64,000 nt of DNA from Pseudomonas leptonychotis (GCF_004920405.1 NZ_RFLV01000002.1:434001-498000); one strand, 5' to 3'; positions 41,101-50,537 are shown, numbered from the stretch's first letter. Notes: generated by a model from the letters alone, not told the origin. A program made the numbers and translations.

Positions 41101-43804
41101 CGATCTGTTTGATCTCTTCCAATGACCAGGACTGCCCACCAGCAAACTGGATCTGATCGATCTGATAACCACCAGCGGCATCCTGGTAGAAGAAAGTGTT
41201 GATCCGGAGCGTATCTTCATGCCCTTTCAGCTTGATCAGCAGGTCATTGCCCTGACGAGAAAGCTGAACATCCGCCCTACCCAAGCCATCGCTCAGCAGA
41301 ACGATGTCAAAGCGGCCGGCCGAACGGTCGTAATTACTGATGGTGTCGTTTCCAGAACCGATTCCAAACAAGTAGGTGTCTGATCCCTCACCACCATCGA
41401 GGTGATCATTACCCGCGCCACCGCTAAGGATGTCTTTGCCGGCACCGCCATAAAGCTGATCATCCTCCCCACCTCCAAGCAGGATATCTGCGCCGTCACC
41501 ACCGTACAGGTAGTCATTCCCCACACCGCCATCTAGGTAGTCATTACCCTGATTGCCCTGAAGGGTATCGTTGCCTTCTTTGCCAAAAACAAAGTCCGAA
41601 GCGCTGCCAGTTGAGAGAGAGTCCGCAGTAACACCACCCGAGACAATACTGCTCACGTCACCCAGTTGCTGTTTGAATGCCTGTTGCTGAGCAGCATTGA
41701 GTTGCGAAACCCAAGTACCCAAAGTAGCGGACCATTGATCTAGAGGGCCTTTAACTGCCTTGATCAACTCAAACAGATCGACACTGGCCTTAACCGGGTT
41801 GCTTTGGTGGGTCAACTCAAGTAACTGAGTGACATCGCTGTAATCCAACGTTATGCCATCTAGAGACAAACTCAGATCTATTTCTGTCAGATAAGGCTGT
41901 AGTCGCGTCTGCAACAGAAGTCCTTGGTACACCGACTCACGCAACGCCTCGTAAGCGCTGTTCAGGAACGGTGCTTGGATCGCGCTCACCCCAAGATGAG
42001 CTTCGGTAATGTAGTGAGTGGCCGTCCCCATGCCGATACCGCCGCCAAAACTACCACTACCGCCCTGCATTGCGCCGGCACCAATCAACACATCAATGGT
42101 TTTCTTACCACTGGCGTCAGTGCGTAGGGTCGAACTAAAGTTGAAGAAGTTCTGGCTGTTGAACACTTCAAGAATCCTGATCTTTTCAAGCAACACTCTC
42201 TGCTCTAACTGGGCAGCCGTTGGCCCCGAGCTATTACCGCTACCACCCGTTGAACCAGCCGCAAGATCAGTACCTTGCTGTTTTTCCCACGAATAGGAAA
42301 AAACAAAACGCACCGCATCACTGTTCAGCGCCGTAACACGCTGATCAAAGGTTCGATAGCCGGAGCTTTCAGCCCACTCGGCAAGAACGCGATCCAATAA
42401 CCCCAGTTGCTCCTGGCGAGTCTGCGCCGAAGCATACTCAGCGAGCGCTCCCTTAAGTTCAGGGTTGAGCATGCTGGCTTCGCGCAGATCACGTACCGCC
42501 CCTGAGCCTTGCATATCCGGCAGCCCCTTGGCGACTGAGTCCAAGGCAATGCGATCAGTAAACTCGCGATAGAAAGGGTTAGATGCCAGATCCAGATTGG
42601 CGGCTTGACTTAAGTTGCCATTGACCGAACTCTCACTGCCATCACCACGAACAAACGTACCTATAGCACTTATTAAATTGCCATTTGAGTTCTGATTGGT
42701 GCGGGTCGAGTCAAGATTTATGGCGGTAATATTATGCGCGGATAAACTCTTCAGTTCATTGGACTGTGAAACACCATCCTGATTAAGGTCCTGCCAGATA
42801 CGGACAGTTGTAAACTCGGTATCTTGTGAGTCGAATACACCGTCAGCATTGCTATCCAAATCACGTAGGGCATCGAAACCATCCTTGGCCTTTAAGCCAT
42901 TTAACTTTACAGTGTCAACCCCGAAAAGTTCGCCTCCATTTTCGATGGCGCCATTGGCATTACGATCAAGAACCAGAAAACCATCATCTCCTTTTACCCA
43001 ACCGGTGCCGGTTCTTAGCCCGTCACCGTCGAAGTCGAATGTGATACCGGAGTTTGCTGAAGTTGTTTCTACTCCATCACCATCAATATCCAATGCAAGG
43101 GGATCATACCGAGGAACCGCACTTAACCCTTGAGACAAGCGCTCATTCATCAGCGCATTAACTCTATCCACATCAGCATTAAAATCTCTTACAAAATCCT
43201 CCCATTTTTTATTCAAACCATCAATTGCCTCTCTTACATCGTCAAGCGCTCCCTCGTAAGCATCCTTGAGATCCTTGCCTGCTTCAACACCCTTCTCTAT
43301 TCCGTCATTAATCTTATCTTTAATCTCACTCTTAAGATCATCCCAAGACTCTTTCCACTTATCTTTATTACCATCAACATATTCATTAGTATCTTTAGCA
43401 AGCTGCATTAAGCCTTCAATACCGTTAAATATTGAATCTTTAATCTTCCCACCAATAAAGCCATATGAATCTTCAAGATCTGCAGAATTCATAACCTCTG
43501 GCAAATTTTCCTGCCAATAATTTCTCTCTATTGGGGTTAGAGGCGCAAGACCTTCGGCAACCAGTTTTTTATCTATAATATTCCACGACTTTTCAAGGAA
43601 GATTCCGCCAACAACATCTTCAACTTGAAGCGCACGAACATCAGAAATAGAACTTTCCAATGGCCCTGGCTCCCCGGCGCCTTCCCCGCCAGTCATAAAC
43701 TCTAGAATTGCCGCCCCTGACTTTTGCGAAGCATACACAACCCCATTATCAAGTTGCAGCGCATTTGTCAGCTCTGCATTAACAATCTCTTCTCTCCTGC
43801 TCAT
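35141..43804 (-). CDS. Giant type I-secreted RTX protein with a self-processing-like module
   Basis: This 2,887-residue acidic protein has no N-terminal signal peptide. Residues 1-234 are AT-rich-coded, mostly amphipathic helix and coiled coil, and match no family I recognise. [12 protein letters not shown] follows (Asp234-Pro235), with further DFDGDG, LDRNANG, LDSNADG and LNQDG loops to about 345. This resembles the calcium-triggered self-cleaving module of FrpC-type RTX proteins. A helical region at about 400-735 includes [13 protein letters not shown]. From about 740 there are RTX nonapeptides (GGxGxDxLx) in twelve modules, each ending in a beta-rich HCBP-related unit. A Gly/Pro linker lies near 2370-2400. 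The C-terminus ([16 protein letters not shown]) is the expected secretion signal. The ATG overlaps the upstream stop (ATGA) with AAGGAG inside the upstream gene. Confidence 0.9.
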   Translation of the reverse strand: MSRREEIVNAELTNALQLDNGVVYASQKSGAAILEFMTGGEGAGEPGPLESSISDVRALQVEDVVGGIFLEKSWNIIDKKLVAEGLAPLTPIERNYWQENLPEVMNSADLEDSYGFIGGKIKDSIFNGIEGLMQLAKDTNEYVDGNKDKWKESWDDLKSEIKDKINDGIEKGVEAGKDLKDAYEGALDDVREAIDGLNKKWEDFVRDFNADVDRVNALMNERLSQGLSAVPRYDPLALDIDGDGVETTSANSGITFDFDGDGLRTGTGWVKGDDGFLVLDRNANGAIENGGELFGVDTVKLNGLKAKDGFDALRDLDSNADGVFDSQDTEFTTVRIWQDLNQDGVSQSNELKSLSAHNITAINLDSTRTNQNSNGNLISAIGTFVRGDGSESSVNGNLSQAANLDLASNPFYREFTDRIALDSVAKGLPDMQGSGAVRDLREASMLNPELKGALAEYASAQTRQEQLGLLDRVLAEWAESSGYRTFDQRVTALNSDAVRFVFSYSWEKQQGTDLAAGSTGGSGNSSGPTAAQLEQRVLLEKIRILEVFNSQNFFNFSSTLRTDASGKKTIDVLIGAGAMQGGSGSFGGGIGMGTATHYITEAHLGVSAIQAPFLNSAYEALRESVYQGLLLQTRLQPYLTEIDLSLSLDGITLDYSDVTQLLELTHQSNPVKASVDLFELIKAVKGPLDQWSATLGTWVSQLNAAQQQAFKQQLGDVSSIVSGGVTADSLSTGSASDFVFGKEGNDTLQGNQGNDYLDGGVGNDYLYGGDGADILLGGGEDDQLYGGAGKDILSGGAGNDHLDGGEGSDTYLFGIGSGNDTISNYDRSAGRFDIVLLSDGLGRADVQLSRQGNDLLIKLKGHEDTLRINTFFYQDAAGGYQIDQIQFAGGQSWSLEEIKQIVMQPAEGLTQLHGYESADVIQGSDIGEFINGYGGNDTLAGGGGDDRLDGGAGNDVLNGGTGNDHLTGGAGSDTYLFGPGSGHDVVSNYDNSTGKLDRIQLAAGVTPQDVTVRRSGSDLVLRLSNGQDSIRVQSFFYEDGAGGRQIDRIDFADGTQWDVAAVKHMALQSTDGADQLTGYASGDVIDGGIGDDHIEGLAGDDTLLGGLGNDNLSGGAGHDVIRGGSGNDYLDGGEGSDTYLFGRGDGQDRISNYDLTAGRVDVIQLAEGIAQSDIRLTRSSNNDLVLTIRDTGDSVSVLSFFAKDATTGQFIDRIAFADGSFWGLEQIKQQVLQPTDGADTLYGYATNDLINGGVGNDTLIGNQGNDHLSGGEGNDRLEGGEGNDTLDGGAGNDYLTGGEGSDTYVFGRGYGQDVVNNFDRSPGSEDVIQLAADVLPADVRLTRLQNKLTLSIQGSEDTLTVEHFFESDATDGYQVDRIVFADGTSWNVEAIKQLVQVGTDGVDNLYGYATDDVLQGLAGNDLIHGNAGDDHLSGGDGNDTLYGDDGKDTLLGGSGEDFLSGGRGENLLDGGAGNDRYWGGETDTYVLRQGSDHDRVSSLPAEATIQIEGYNLEQLLLRRSGDNLIVSFLENSQDTLKIEGFFDGSTPRRGLTLKDALGNLEVLSPEELNARTLVGSTDDDHIQANDLDNTISAGDGADHIEGFAGDDLLDGGTGDDLLQGGLGNDTLIGGAGNDQLQGGQDDDLYQFAAGSGIDLIQDESGNDSLQFTDAVPADVVLRRDEFDLVISRTATGDQIRIKDQFSYQAGAHGKTPIEAMLFADGTSWDIDQIKQMALAGTDTADEIFGHPDDDVIHAGGGDDIVHGQEGSDEIHAGDGNDTLNGGDGDDTLYGDAGDDQLNGEWGDDQLHGGDGNDTLNGGGGNDHLYGDAGDDHLYGGGVLDGGAGNDYLEGSGLLIGGEGVDTLKGEGFDTLQGGAGDDLIEAYSNAWNQGSNTIEGGTGNDTIYGSFGEDTYIFNLGDGNDLLIERRAGEAFSNVEPTADTLSFGEGIAASDLSFHRRGLDMIIEHANGTDSITVQNWFKEPNDHFKLEHFVFADGSELSQADVEGQVIWHGTDSVDSFIGYRDLNDTMRLGAGDDKAWGRAGDDEIHGEGGNDYLDGEEGNDTVYGGAGNDQLMGGVGNDQLFGGTGDDKYVYKLGDGTDTIDNTGGGNDGVFFSGGIDEERLTFTRDGDDLLILVDGDAEQSVRVLGHFLGGDKAISYVQPDGGSLINATRIAQIVAAGNVPGGFDTLVEGTAAGEQLAGGQERDLVRGLAGNDTLFGMGGNDQIEGGDGNDYLSGGNGSQSGSGDDILIGGNGNDQLNGEDGDDLMLGGAGDDKYQYHANGGVDVIDNTGGGFDGAFFIGIARTRLSFHREGDDLLILVDGDLAQQVKVTNHFLGGDFAIDYVQPDGGSYITTAQIAGLLTALPDGGTGEPGDGGNHGDGEEPGDGGTNPGGGDQPPVAGVGGDDVLTGTAAHEVLIGGAGKDTLNGGAGNDRLLGGVGDDTYVYTAGQDVLEESGGIDTLRFANGITYNQVASGLGKSGNDLVLKVNGSTANQVTLKDFFLGGDNLVETISFETGGQLTASQIFGAFGLAVPTAPAAAFDSAVQGTSGNDAALNGTAQRDLLQGFNGNDQLSGAAGNDRLEGGNGNDTLNGGAGNDTLVGGRGDDIYVFAAGGGQDVIDNIGGGFDTLRFDGIAFNQVSSGLMKSGNDLVLKVSGGSDQVTLKNWFLGGDHVVDVISFASGDQLTSAQLFGAFGLTNPDAAGSPNYQGVPDERSFGTILAGQAGDQNIIGSSDADLIDGGAGNDKLRGGKGNDYLLGGDGSDTYYFAAGDGQDSINNLSNTPADNDILSIEGITRDNLWLSRQGDSLVIDVRGSEDSVTVQDWYANSAQRLDAVQAGGSTLYANQVDNLVSAMAAFGAPAGGEINLSQVQRDQLNAVIAANWQ
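35500..41590 (-). repeat. RTX-coding repeat region (twelve modules)
   Basis: The DNA encodes repeated calcium-binding nonapeptides arranged in twelve modules. Each module closes with an S/D-D-x-Y tetrapeptide in a variable SDTYLFG-like context and an HCBP-related segment ending in FADGTxW-like sequence. Modules 1-4 are most alike; modules 8-12 form a divergent set with HFLGGD or WFLGGD motifs. The repetition is in coding sequence, not CRISPR-like, and is prone to recombination and misassembly. Confidence 0.85.
43100..43105 (-). other. Predicted Asp234-Pro235 autocleavage site in the RTX protein
   Basis: The codons GAT-CCC encode the Asp-Pro bond that starts [11 protein letters not shown]. 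In FrpC of Neisseria meningitidis a calcium-dependent module cleaves an equivalent Asp-Pro bond and can form an isopeptide with a lysine. Assignment here rests on motif resemblance and the EF-hand-like loops that follow. Confidence 0.5.
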
Positions 43805-44115
43805 TTAAATCTCCTTTTAATGAAAGCCACACAAAGCAACATAACAATTAGCAACATGATAGAATACTTAGCTGCAGTCACCCAAAAGCTTATACCTCTA
43901 AGCATCCCATCACCCTTTAGAAAGACACCCCTTTCTTGATCGTTTAAATCCCCCAGCCTAAGTGAAGGCGAAACAAGTACTGCCCTATAGGCTGGAGTAT
44001 CGGCAATATATTCGTACACCAAATACTCTTCGCACTTTCCCGCACCAAACTGCACAAACACCATACAAATAGCCAGAGAAAAAATCAGAGCAATATTAGT
44101 TATAATTTTTTTCAA
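43801..44115 (-). CDS. Small two-helix membrane protein coupled to the RTX gene (unknown; possible immunity protein)
   Basis: This 104-residue protein has a hydrophobic N-terminal helix (about 4-24), an extracytoplasmic loop of about 55 residues with one Cys (residue 28), and a second helix (about 83-99) ending in the basic tail KRRFK. It starts with TTG at 44115. Its stop overlaps the RTX start as ATGA, and the RTX ribosome site lies inside its last codons, so the two proteins are made together. It is AT-rich, like the RTX N-terminal module. No family was recognised. It could be an immunity protein, a secretion accessory or a membrane partner. Confidence 0.65.
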   Translation of the reverse strand: MKKIITNIALIFSLAICMVFVQFGAGKCEEYLVYEYIADTPAYRAVLVSPSLRLGDLNDQERGVFLKGDGMLRGISFWVTAAKYSIMLLIVMLLCVAFIKRRFK

Positions 44116-44513
44116 GATTCACACCCAAATGAAGTAATAAAAACAATAATGGACAATGGCTGACCATCGACCGCCTGACGCATCAGCGCCATATCAAACA
44201 CCCAACTATAAAACCACATCCAAGTTATTAATTTTATAATCAACACCTGCTCGCTTACGACAAAAGCATGACAGCACACACAGAAGCAACTACCAATTCA
44301 CCCTCCTAATATTCAGACCATCTATACCACGCTTATTAAACTCTTGGGTGCCGACCACTCCACATCCCAAGAATAACAGCCACATGACAAACTTACAGAT
44401 AACCCACCCTTTCATCAAAACAGCAAATGAACGCCAACTCAAAAACACTTACAACCAAACACAGTTCACCGCACTATAATCCAGCCTAACCAACCCAGAC
44501 TACGAATCGACAC
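44116..44513 (-). other. AT-rich gap between hlyD-like and RTX-side genes
   Basis: This 398-base region separates the transporter genes from the 104-residue gene. It must hold the promoter for the RTX side unless transcription reads through; no convincing -35/-10 pair was found. It contains short minus-strand frames. One is 41 codons (44290-44415), annotated separately. Another, reading into the TTG of the 104-residue gene, encodes a hydrophobic 55-residue frame ending at the same junction. They may be gene remnants. Confidence 0.5.
44290..44415 (-). CDS. Possible 41-residue exported peptide or gene remnant
   Basis: An ATG frame on the minus strand encodes a short peptide with a basic start, a hydrophobic core (FVMWLLFLG) and a lipobox-like LFLGC, then a polar tail ending NIRRVNW. 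It could be a tiny lipoprotein or the relic of a replaced gene. There is no strong ribosome site. Low confidence. Confidence 0.2.
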   Translation of the reverse strand: MKGWVICKFVMWLLFLGCGVVGTQEFNKRGIDGLNIRRVNW

Positions 44514-45929
44514 TTAGCGCTCGCTTAAACTTTCAGCGGTGTGCTGTTTTAGTGGACTCAGGAAGTAATCAATAATTTTCCGCTTATCCGTCTTAACCTC
44601 CGCCCTAACCGCCATGCCCGGTGATAACGCGATTAGGTTCTCGCCCACCTGAATCGTGTTCTTCTTTAGCTGTATCCGCGCGCTGTACACCAGCCCCAAG
44701 CGTTCATCTTCGATGGCGTCGTTGGAGATGCTTTGTACGACGCCATCGATTACGCCGTACTTAGTGAAGCTGAATGTCTCGACTTTGATCTCTACGGTTT
44801 GACCTGGCCTCACAAAGCCGATGTCCTTGTTCTCTAACATGGCTTCCACTTCCACAGGCTGGTCACTGGGGACAATGACCATCAGTGGTTGGGCTTCAGT
44901 GACTACGCCGCCGTTGGTATGGATCGCCAGTTGCTGCACGGTGCCGTCTACGGGAGCGGTGAGACGCCTTAGGCTGTCGCGCTGCTGGGCCTTTTTCAGC
45001 TCTTGGGTCAGTGCAGCGGCGCGTTGCTCGGATTCATGTTGCAGATCAAGCATGGCGCGACGGGTTTGCGCGATCACGCTGTTCTGTTGGCTTTGTGCGG
45101 CTTTTTTCGCAGCACTGAGTTCGCGCACGCGGGATTGCTGGGTGCCCAGTTCGCGCTCCTGGTCGAGGAGGATCTGCTGCTTTTCTAGGTAGGCATGCTT
45201 GGCAACAAACTGTTTGTCGAGCAGACGCTTGTAGTCGGCGGCCAGTTCGCGGGTGATCGGCAAACTTTGCTGCAGCGAGGCCACGGTACTCTGCGCCGCC
45301 TGCATTTCGGCACTACGCTGCTCGATGGCCGCGGCGCTCTGCTCCAGGGTGCTTTGCAGCTCCAGGTACTGGCCTTGCAGCCAGCGTTGTGCGGCCAGTT
45401 GCTGTTCGGCACTGGCCTGGGGAATCAGTTGCGCCAGGCTGGCGGGCGCTGCGTTGGTTTGAATCGCCTCAAGCAGTGCGGTGGCGCGGGCGCTGTCGAC
45501 GTGGGCCGCAAGCAGGTCGCTGTTCAGGCGCTCGACATCGGCGCCGGTCTGACTGGTGTCCAGCTCAATCAGTAGGTCACCGATTTTGACTTGCTGCCCG
45601 TCGTACACGTGAATGGCTTTGACTACGGCCACTTCACTGGGCTGGATGACTTTGCTTTTGCCGCTGGGCACGATCTTGCCACTGGCGGTGGCCACCACAT
45701 CGATTTCGCCCACACAGGCCCACAGCAGGGTCAGGGCGGCAAAGGCCATGATGATCCATTGGGTATAGCGTGGTGCTGGATGCACCGGCTGTTCCTGCAA
45801 GGCCAACGCAGCCGGCAGAAATTGCACTTCGTGGTTTAGCCGCGCCGGCGTGTCCATGGCTTTGCGGTTTTGCCAGGAGTGCCGCCAGGCCTGACGGTAG
45901 CGATTCATCAAGTCACGTTTGGCACTCAT
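44514..45929 (-). CDS. HlyD-family type I secretion membrane fusion protein
   Basis: This periplasmic adaptor is 471 residues long. It has a cytoplasmic N-terminus, one transmembrane helix (about 57-73), a lipoyl/barrel domain (VVATASGKIVPSGKSKVIQP) and a long alpha-helical hairpin (about 125-320) rich in Gln and Ala. Returning beta-domains contain APVDGTVQQLA and PGQTVEIKVETF. It should link the ABC transporter to an outer-membrane TolC-like channel. Its start overlaps the transporter stop as ATGA. The cognate substrate is presumably the RTX protein just downstream on the same strand. Confidence 0.93.
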   Translation of the reverse strand: MSAKRDLMNRYRQAWRHSWQNRKAMDTPARLNHEVQFLPAALALQEQPVHPAPRYTQWIIMAFAALTLLWACVGEIDVVATASGKIVPSGKSKVIQPSEVAVVKAIHVYDGQQVKIGDLLIELDTSQTGADVERLNSDLLAAHVDSARATALLEAIQTNAAPASLAQLIPQASAEQQLAAQRWLQGQYLELQSTLEQSAAAIEQRSAEMQAAQSTVASLQQSLPITRELAADYKRLLDKQFVAKHAYLEKQQILLDQERELGTQQSRVRELSAAKKAAQSQQNSVIAQTRRAMLDLQHESEQRAAALTQELKKAQQRDSLRRLTAPVDGTVQQLAIHTNGGVVTEAQPLMVIVPSDQPVEVEAMLENKDIGFVRPGQTVEIKVETFSFTKYGVIDGVVQSISNDAIEDERLGLVYSARIQLKKNTIQVGENLIALSPGMAVRAEVKTDKRKIIDYFLSPLKQHTAESLSER

Positions 45930-48076
45930 GCGGCACCGCCGTGTTGCAGGCGGTGTAAGCGCGAGTAGTGCCCAGCTTGATGGCTCAGCAGTTCGCTATG
46001 GCTGCCTTGCTCGACGATCTGACCGCGATCCATAACCAAGATGCGGTTGGCGTCGCGTACGGCAGATAGACGGTGGGCGATGATGATTACCGTACGGCCT
46101 TTGCAGATGGCCTGCATGTTCTGCTGGATGATGCGTTCGGACTCGTAGTCCAAGGCACTGGTGGCTTCGTCGAAGATCAGGATGCGCGGGTTGCCGATCA
46201 GCGCGCGGGCGATGGCGATGCGCTGACGTTGCCCCCCGGAAAGTGAAGCACCGTGTTCACCGACTACGGTGTCGTAGCCTTCCGGCAGCTCAAGGATAAA
46301 TTCGTGAGCACCGGCCATCTTGGCCGCCTGCATCACGGCTTCGATGGGGGTGCCCGGGTCAACCAGGGCAATGTTCTCGCGAATACTGCGAGCGAAGAGC
46401 ATGTTGTCTTGCAGCACCACGCCGATCTGCCGGCGCAGTGAGGAGACATCAGCCAAGGCCAAGTCCATGCCGTCAACCAGCACGCGGCCGCGCTCGGGGG
46501 TGTAGAGGCGCTGCAGCAATCTTGTCAGGGTGCTTTTGCCGGAGCCGGAACGGCCGACCACGCCAATCACTTCGCCCGCTTGGATGGTCAGGCTGATGCC
46601 GCGTAGCACTTCCGAGCCATCGGGGCGATAGCGAAATTGCACTTGGTCAAATTCAACATCGCCGCGCAGTGGCGGCAAAGCGCTGCGCGAGTCCTGTGAT
46701 AGCTCGGTACGGGTGTTAAGGATGTCGCCCAAGCGCTGCACGGAAACGCCAGTCTGCTGGAAGTTGGTCCACAGCTGAGCCAGGCGCATGATCGGCTGAG
46801 ATACCCGGCCGGCAAGCATATTGAAGGCAATCAACTGACCGACACTGAGATCACCCTCAACCACCAAACGGGCGCCCAGCCACAGGGTCGTCACGGTCAC
46901 CAGCTTACCGATGAAACCAACACTCTCATTGGCGATGGTCGAAAGGGTTTGAGTCTTGAAGCTGGCGGCCACATAACCCGCCAGTTGGTTGTCCCACTTG
47001 CGGTTGATCTGCGGCTCCACTGCCATCGACTTGAGGGTGTCGATGCCGTTAATGGTTTCCACCAGAAACGCCTGATTCTCCGCACCCCGGGTAAAACTCT
47101 CGTTTAGGCGCGCCCGCAATACCGGGGTGATCAGCAGGGACACAATGAAATACAACGGCAGCGAGAGAATCACCACCAGGGTCAGCCAGCCGCTGTACAT
47201 AAACATCACGGCGATAAACACCACGGAGAACAGCACATCCAGAATCAGGGTGATGCTGTTGCCGGTGAGGAAGCTGCGGATGTTTTCCAGTTCGCGTACG
47301 CGTGCAACCGAATCACCCACCCGCCGCGCCTGAAAATAGGCCAGTGGCAAAGTCACCAGATGGCGAAACAAGCGTGAGCCCAACTCCACATCGATACGAC
47401 TGGCTGTATGCGCGAATACATAACTGCGTAGGCCACTGAGCACGGTCTCGAAGATCATGATGCCGAGCAGGCCAATTGCGATCACGTCCAAGGTGGTCAG
47501 GCCGCGGTGCACCAACACCTTGTCCATCACCACCTGGAAGAACAGCGGTGTGAGCAGTGCGAAAATATTGAGCACGAACGACACCAGCAGCACTTCGCCG
47601 AGCAGCTTGCGGTACTTAACAATGGCGGGGATAAACCAGCTGAAGTCGAAGCGCGCCAGATCGCCAGCCAATGAGGCTTCGGAGCGGATCAGAATCAGTT
47701 CGCCAGTCCAACGTGCTTCAAGCTCTTCGAGACTCAGCACTTCAGGACGCTGGGCCTGTGGGTCATGGATCAGTGCCTTGCCATCATCCAGGCGAGCGAT
47801 GATAAAGAAGCGTCCATCACTGTCACTGGCAATCGCTGGCAGCGGTGTATGGCTAAGACGGGAAAGAGAGCTGCGTGCAGACTTGGCTTTGAGGCCCAGC
47901 TTCTTGGCCGCCAAGAGCACCTCAGTGCGGCCAAACAGGCGGCCGTCTTCTGCGTATTCGTGGGTGAGTTGTTCGGGGGAAGCAGCAACGTTGTGGAAAC
48001 GCGCGAGCATTACCAGACAGGCAAGGCCACTATCCACGGAGGGAGTCGCACCCATTCCCGGGTGTTCATCTGTCAT
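45926..48076 (-). CDS. HlyB-like type I secretion ABC transporter with C39-like domain
   Basis: This 716-residue exporter has three parts. An N-terminal C39-like domain (about 1-130) reads VDSGLACLVML, where the catalytic Cys of true C39 peptidases (DCG) is Ser16, so it should bind but not cleave substrate. Six transmembrane helices lie at about 150-430. The ATPase domain (about 470-710) has Walker A GRSGSGKST, LSGGQRQRIAIARAL, ILIFDEATSALD and IAHRLSA. Such CLD transporters typically carry large RTX proteins. The ATG at 48076 has AAGGA upstream; an earlier TTG frame is less likely. Confidence 0.94.
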   Translation of the reverse strand: MTDEHPGMGATPSVDSGLACLVMLARFHNVAASPEQLTHEYAEDGRLFGRTEVLLAAKKLGLKAKSARSSLSRLSHTPLPAIASDSDGRFFIIARLDDGKALIHDPQAQRPEVLSLEELEARWTGELILIRSEASLAGDLARFDFSWFIPAIVKYRKLLGEVLLVSFVLNIFALLTPLFFQVVMDKVLVHRGLTTLDVIAIGLLGIMIFETVLSGLRSYVFAHTASRIDVELGSRLFRHLVTLPLAYFQARRVGDSVARVRELENIRSFLTGNSITLILDVLFSVVFIAVMFMYSGWLTLVVILSLPLYFIVSLLITPVLRARLNESFTRGAENQAFLVETINGIDTLKSMAVEPQINRKWDNQLAGYVAASFKTQTLSTIANESVGFIGKLVTVTTLWLGARLVVEGDLSVGQLIAFNMLAGRVSQPIMRLAQLWTNFQQTGVSVQRLGDILNTRTELSQDSRSALPPLRGDVEFDQVQFRYRPDGSEVLRGISLTIQAGEVIGVVGRSGSGKSTLTRLLQRLYTPERGRVLVDGMDLALADVSSLRRQIGVVLQDNMLFARSIRENIALVDPGTPIEAVMQAAKMAGAHEFILELPEGYDTVVGEHGASLSGGQRQRIAIARALIGNPRILIFDEATSALDYESERIIQQNMQAICKGRTVIIIAHRLSAVRDANRILVMDRGQIVEQGSHSELLSHQAGHYSRLHRLQHGGAA

Positions 48077-48126
48077 TAGCAATCCTTGGCACAGATACCG
48101 TTAGGCAAACGGTTGTTTGAAACGAG

Positions 48127-48155
48127 AATCTACCGCATCTAAACCCTCACTACAA
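48127..48155 (-). promoter_or_regulatory. Possible promoter for the type I secretion genes
   Basis: On the minus strand TTGTAG (48155-48150), a 17-base spacer and TAGATT (48132-48127) lie about 50 bases before the transporter ATG. The match to sigma-70 is moderate. Confidence 0.35.
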
Positions 48156-48328
48156 TACGCGAAAGCACCGAGGTAGAGGCCTCCGCACCATTTGTGAATG
48201 CGTTCTCATCTGTAGTTAGATTGGGTTTCCTACTTGTCACATCAGTGATTGATCTACATCTACTTTCACCCAGCGTCTGTCTTTCGCTAATGCAAGCTTG
48301 GGACGTGAATTACCCAGTAAATTTACAT

Positions 48329-48358
48329 AAAAAAACCGCCTGCAACAGGCGGTTTCTT
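48329..48358 (-). terminator. Intrinsic terminator after cysK
   Basis: Read on the minus strand, an AAACCGCCTG/CAGGCGGTTT stem with a three-base TTG loop is followed by a T-run (complement of A-tract 48329-48335). It insulates cysK from the secretion cassette. Confidence 0.85.
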
Positions 48359-48374
48359 ATGAGGCCGCAGCCGT

Positions 48375-49349
48375 TTACTGCTGCAGTTCCTGCTCAGTAA
48401 ACATGTCGGCAAACAACATGCTCGACAGGTAACGCTCACCGGAGTCTGGCAGGATCACCACGATGGTTTTGCCCTGCATGCCCGGCTCAGCCGCCAGTCG
48501 CAGCGCGGCAGCCATGGCCGCACCGCAGGAGATGCCGCAGAGAATCCCCTCCTCACGCATTAAACGCAAAGCCACCGCCTTGGCGTCGTCATCGCTGACC
48601 AGCTCGACCCGATCAACCATGGCCAAATCGAGGTTGCCCGGTACAAAACCGGCGCCGATACCCTGAATCTTGTGTGGGTTGGGTTTGACTTCATCACCAG
48701 CGATGGTCTGGGTGATTACCGGCGAGCCGATCGGCTCAACCGCCACCGAGAGAATCGCTTTGCCCTGGGTTTGTTTGATATAGCGCGAGATACCGGTGAT
48801 GGTGCCGCCGGTGCCGACGCCAGACACCAACACATCAATAGCACCGTCCGTGTCATTCCAGATTTCCGGGCCGGTGGTTTTCTCGTGAATGGCCGGGTTG
48901 GCCGGGTTATTGAATTGCTGCGGCATAAAGTAGGTGTTGCTGTCAGAGGCAGCGATTTCTGCTGCCTTGTCGATAGCGCCCTTCATGCCTTTGGCCGGCT
49001 CGGTTAACACCAATTCAGCGCCCAATGCCTTGAGCACTTTACGCCGCTCCAGGCTCATCGAGGCCGGCATGGTCAGCAGCAGCTTGTAACCGCGCGCGGC
49101 CGCGACGAAGGCCAAACCAATACCAGTGTTGCCGGAGGTCGGCTCGACAATAGTCATACCCGGCTTAAGTACACCGCGTTCCTCGGCATCCCAGACCATG
49201 CTGGCGCCGATGCGGCACTTCACCGAATAGGCTGGGTTGCGACCTTCAATCTTGGCCAGGATGGTCACGCCAGCCGGGCCCAGGCGATTGATCCGAACCA
49301 GCGGGGTATTGCCGATTGCTTGTGCGTTGTCAGCGAAGATACGGCTCAT
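48375..49349 (-). CDS. cysK: Cysteine synthase A
   Basis: This PLP enzyme makes cysteine from O-acetylserine and sulphide. The 324-residue protein has [19 protein letters not shown] at the start, the PLP-binding Lys in [11 protein letters not shown], the substrate loop [12 protein letters not shown] and the phosphate-binding [10 protein letters not shown]. The product length matches CysK. The ATG at 49349 has AAGGA about seven bases upstream; an earlier ATG at 49367 would add six residues. Confidence 0.95.
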   Translation of the reverse strand: MSRIFADNAQAIGNTPLVRINRLGPAGVTILAKIEGRNPAYSVKCRIGASMVWDAEERGVLKPGMTIVEPTSGNTGIGLAFVAAARGYKLLLTMPASMSLERRKVLKALGAELVLTEPAKGMKGAIDKAAEIAASDSNTYFMPQQFNNPANPAIHEKTTGPEIWNDTDGAIDVLVSGVGTGGTITGISRYIKQTQGKAILSVAVEPIGSPVITQTIAGDEVKPNPHKIQGIGAGFVPGNLDLAMVDRVELVSDDDAKAVALRLMREEGILCGISCGAAMAAALRLAAEPGMQGKTIVVILPDSGERYLSSMLFADMFTEQELQQ

Positions 49350-49472
49350 GGCGGGGTCCTTTTTCATGCGTTGCCGAGTAAGCTCTCAAGCCTAAGGCCC
49401 GTTAAGGCAGCCGTCCAGCCATGTGCGTAGCCCAACTGGAAACCTATTGCGACAGGATCTGTCTGCTCTTAT

Positions 49473-50537
49473 ATGAAAAAGCGCTATTGTTTCCCTCTCT
49501 GGACCTTACTGAGTCTGGCCATTGTCTTGGTCGGCCTACATATCGCCCTGCCCTGGCTGCTGCGCGACTACCTGAATGATCGGCTGGCCAATATGGGCGA
49601 CTACCGCGGTCATATCAGCGATATCGACCTGGCGCTGTGGCGCGGGGCTTATCAGATTAACGGCCTGAATATCGTCAAGTTCAATGGCAAGGTGCCGGTG
49701 CCGCTGCTCGAAGCACCGGTCATCGACCTATCCGTCAGCTGGCGGGCGTTATGGGAAACCCGCTCAGTGGTTGCCGAAGTTGCCTTCGAACGGCCGCAGC
49801 TGACGTTCGTCGATGGTGGTACCGCCGCCAGCTCGCAAACCGGTGAGGGGGTTGACTGGCGTGCCCAACTCAAAGGCTTGTTGCCGATTCACATCAACGA
49901 AATTCGTGTTCATGACGGCACTCTGGCTTTTCGCAACTTCAATGCCAAGCCGCCGATAGATTTACAGGCCAATGATATCGACGCCCGCTTGCTCAACCTA
50001 AGCAACGTCAACGTCTCCGATAACCCGCGTCCGGCCAACCTGCAAGCTACTGCCAAGGTACTCGAACAAGCGCTTCTGCAAGCCAATGCCAACTTCGATC
50101 CACTCGGCCAACTGGATGACTTCGACCTGCGCCTGCGCATCACCGACATCCAACTCAAGCAGCTCAACAGCTTTACCCGCGCCTATGCCGACTTCGATTT
50201 TGCTGCCGGCCATGGTGACTTCGTCATGGAGCTGGACGCTAGCCAAGGCAAACTCAAGGGCTATGCCAAGCCGCTGCTGCGCGATATGGAAGTCTTCGAC
50301 TGGCAACAGGATGTCGCGGCCAAAGACAAGAACCTGCTCACCGGCGCCTGGGAGGCACTGGTTGGCGGTGGTAGCTGGCTGCTGAAAAACCAGCGTAAAG
50401 ACCAGTTCGCCACCCGCGTGGACATCGACGGCGACCTCAACGCCTATGACGTTAGCCGCTGGCAAGCTTTCAAAGCCATTCTGCGCAACGCCTTTGTGCA
50501 AGCTTTTAACAGTCGCTTTGACAGCCAAGAGCCGTGA
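49473..50537 (+). CDS. DUF748 (AsmA-like) membrane-anchored protein
   Basis: This 354-residue protein has one N-terminal transmembrane helix (about 10-29). It is followed by a beta-rich periplasmic region with ISDIDLALWRGAYQINGLNI and IHINEIRVHDGTLAFRNF segments typical of DUF748, a relative of AsmA/YhdP-like envelope proteins. Such proteins are linked to lipid transport or envelope homeostasis; a specific role is not known. It stands alone between cysK (divergent) and the MoxR gene. Confidence 0.8.
   Translation: MKKRYCFPLWTLLSLAIVLVGLHIALPWLLRDYLNDRLANMGDYRGHISDIDLALWRGAYQINGLNIVKFNGKVPVPLLEAPVIDLSVSWRALWETRSVVAEVAFERPQLTFVDGGTAASSQTGEGVDWRAQLKGLLPIHINEIRVHDGTLAFRNFNAKPPIDLQANDIDARLLNLSNVNVSDNPRPANLQATAKVLEQALLQANANFDPLGQLDDFDLRLRITDIQLKQLNSFTRAYADFDFAAGHGDFVMELDASQGKLKGYAKPLLRDMEVFDWQQDVAAKDKNLLTGAWEALVGGGSWLLKNQRKDQFATRVDIDGDLNAYDVSRWQAFKAILRNAFVQAFNSRFDSQEP

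Noticed and set aside
35500..41590. CRISPR-like periodic repeats
   Set aside because: The periodicity is in coding sequence for RTX nonapeptides; units are degenerate, contiguous and lack unique spacers.
35141..43804. LapA-type surface adhesin assignment
   Set aside because: No N-terminal retention module or bacterial Ig-like repeats were seen; the N-terminus and processing-like module differ from LapA-type adhesins.
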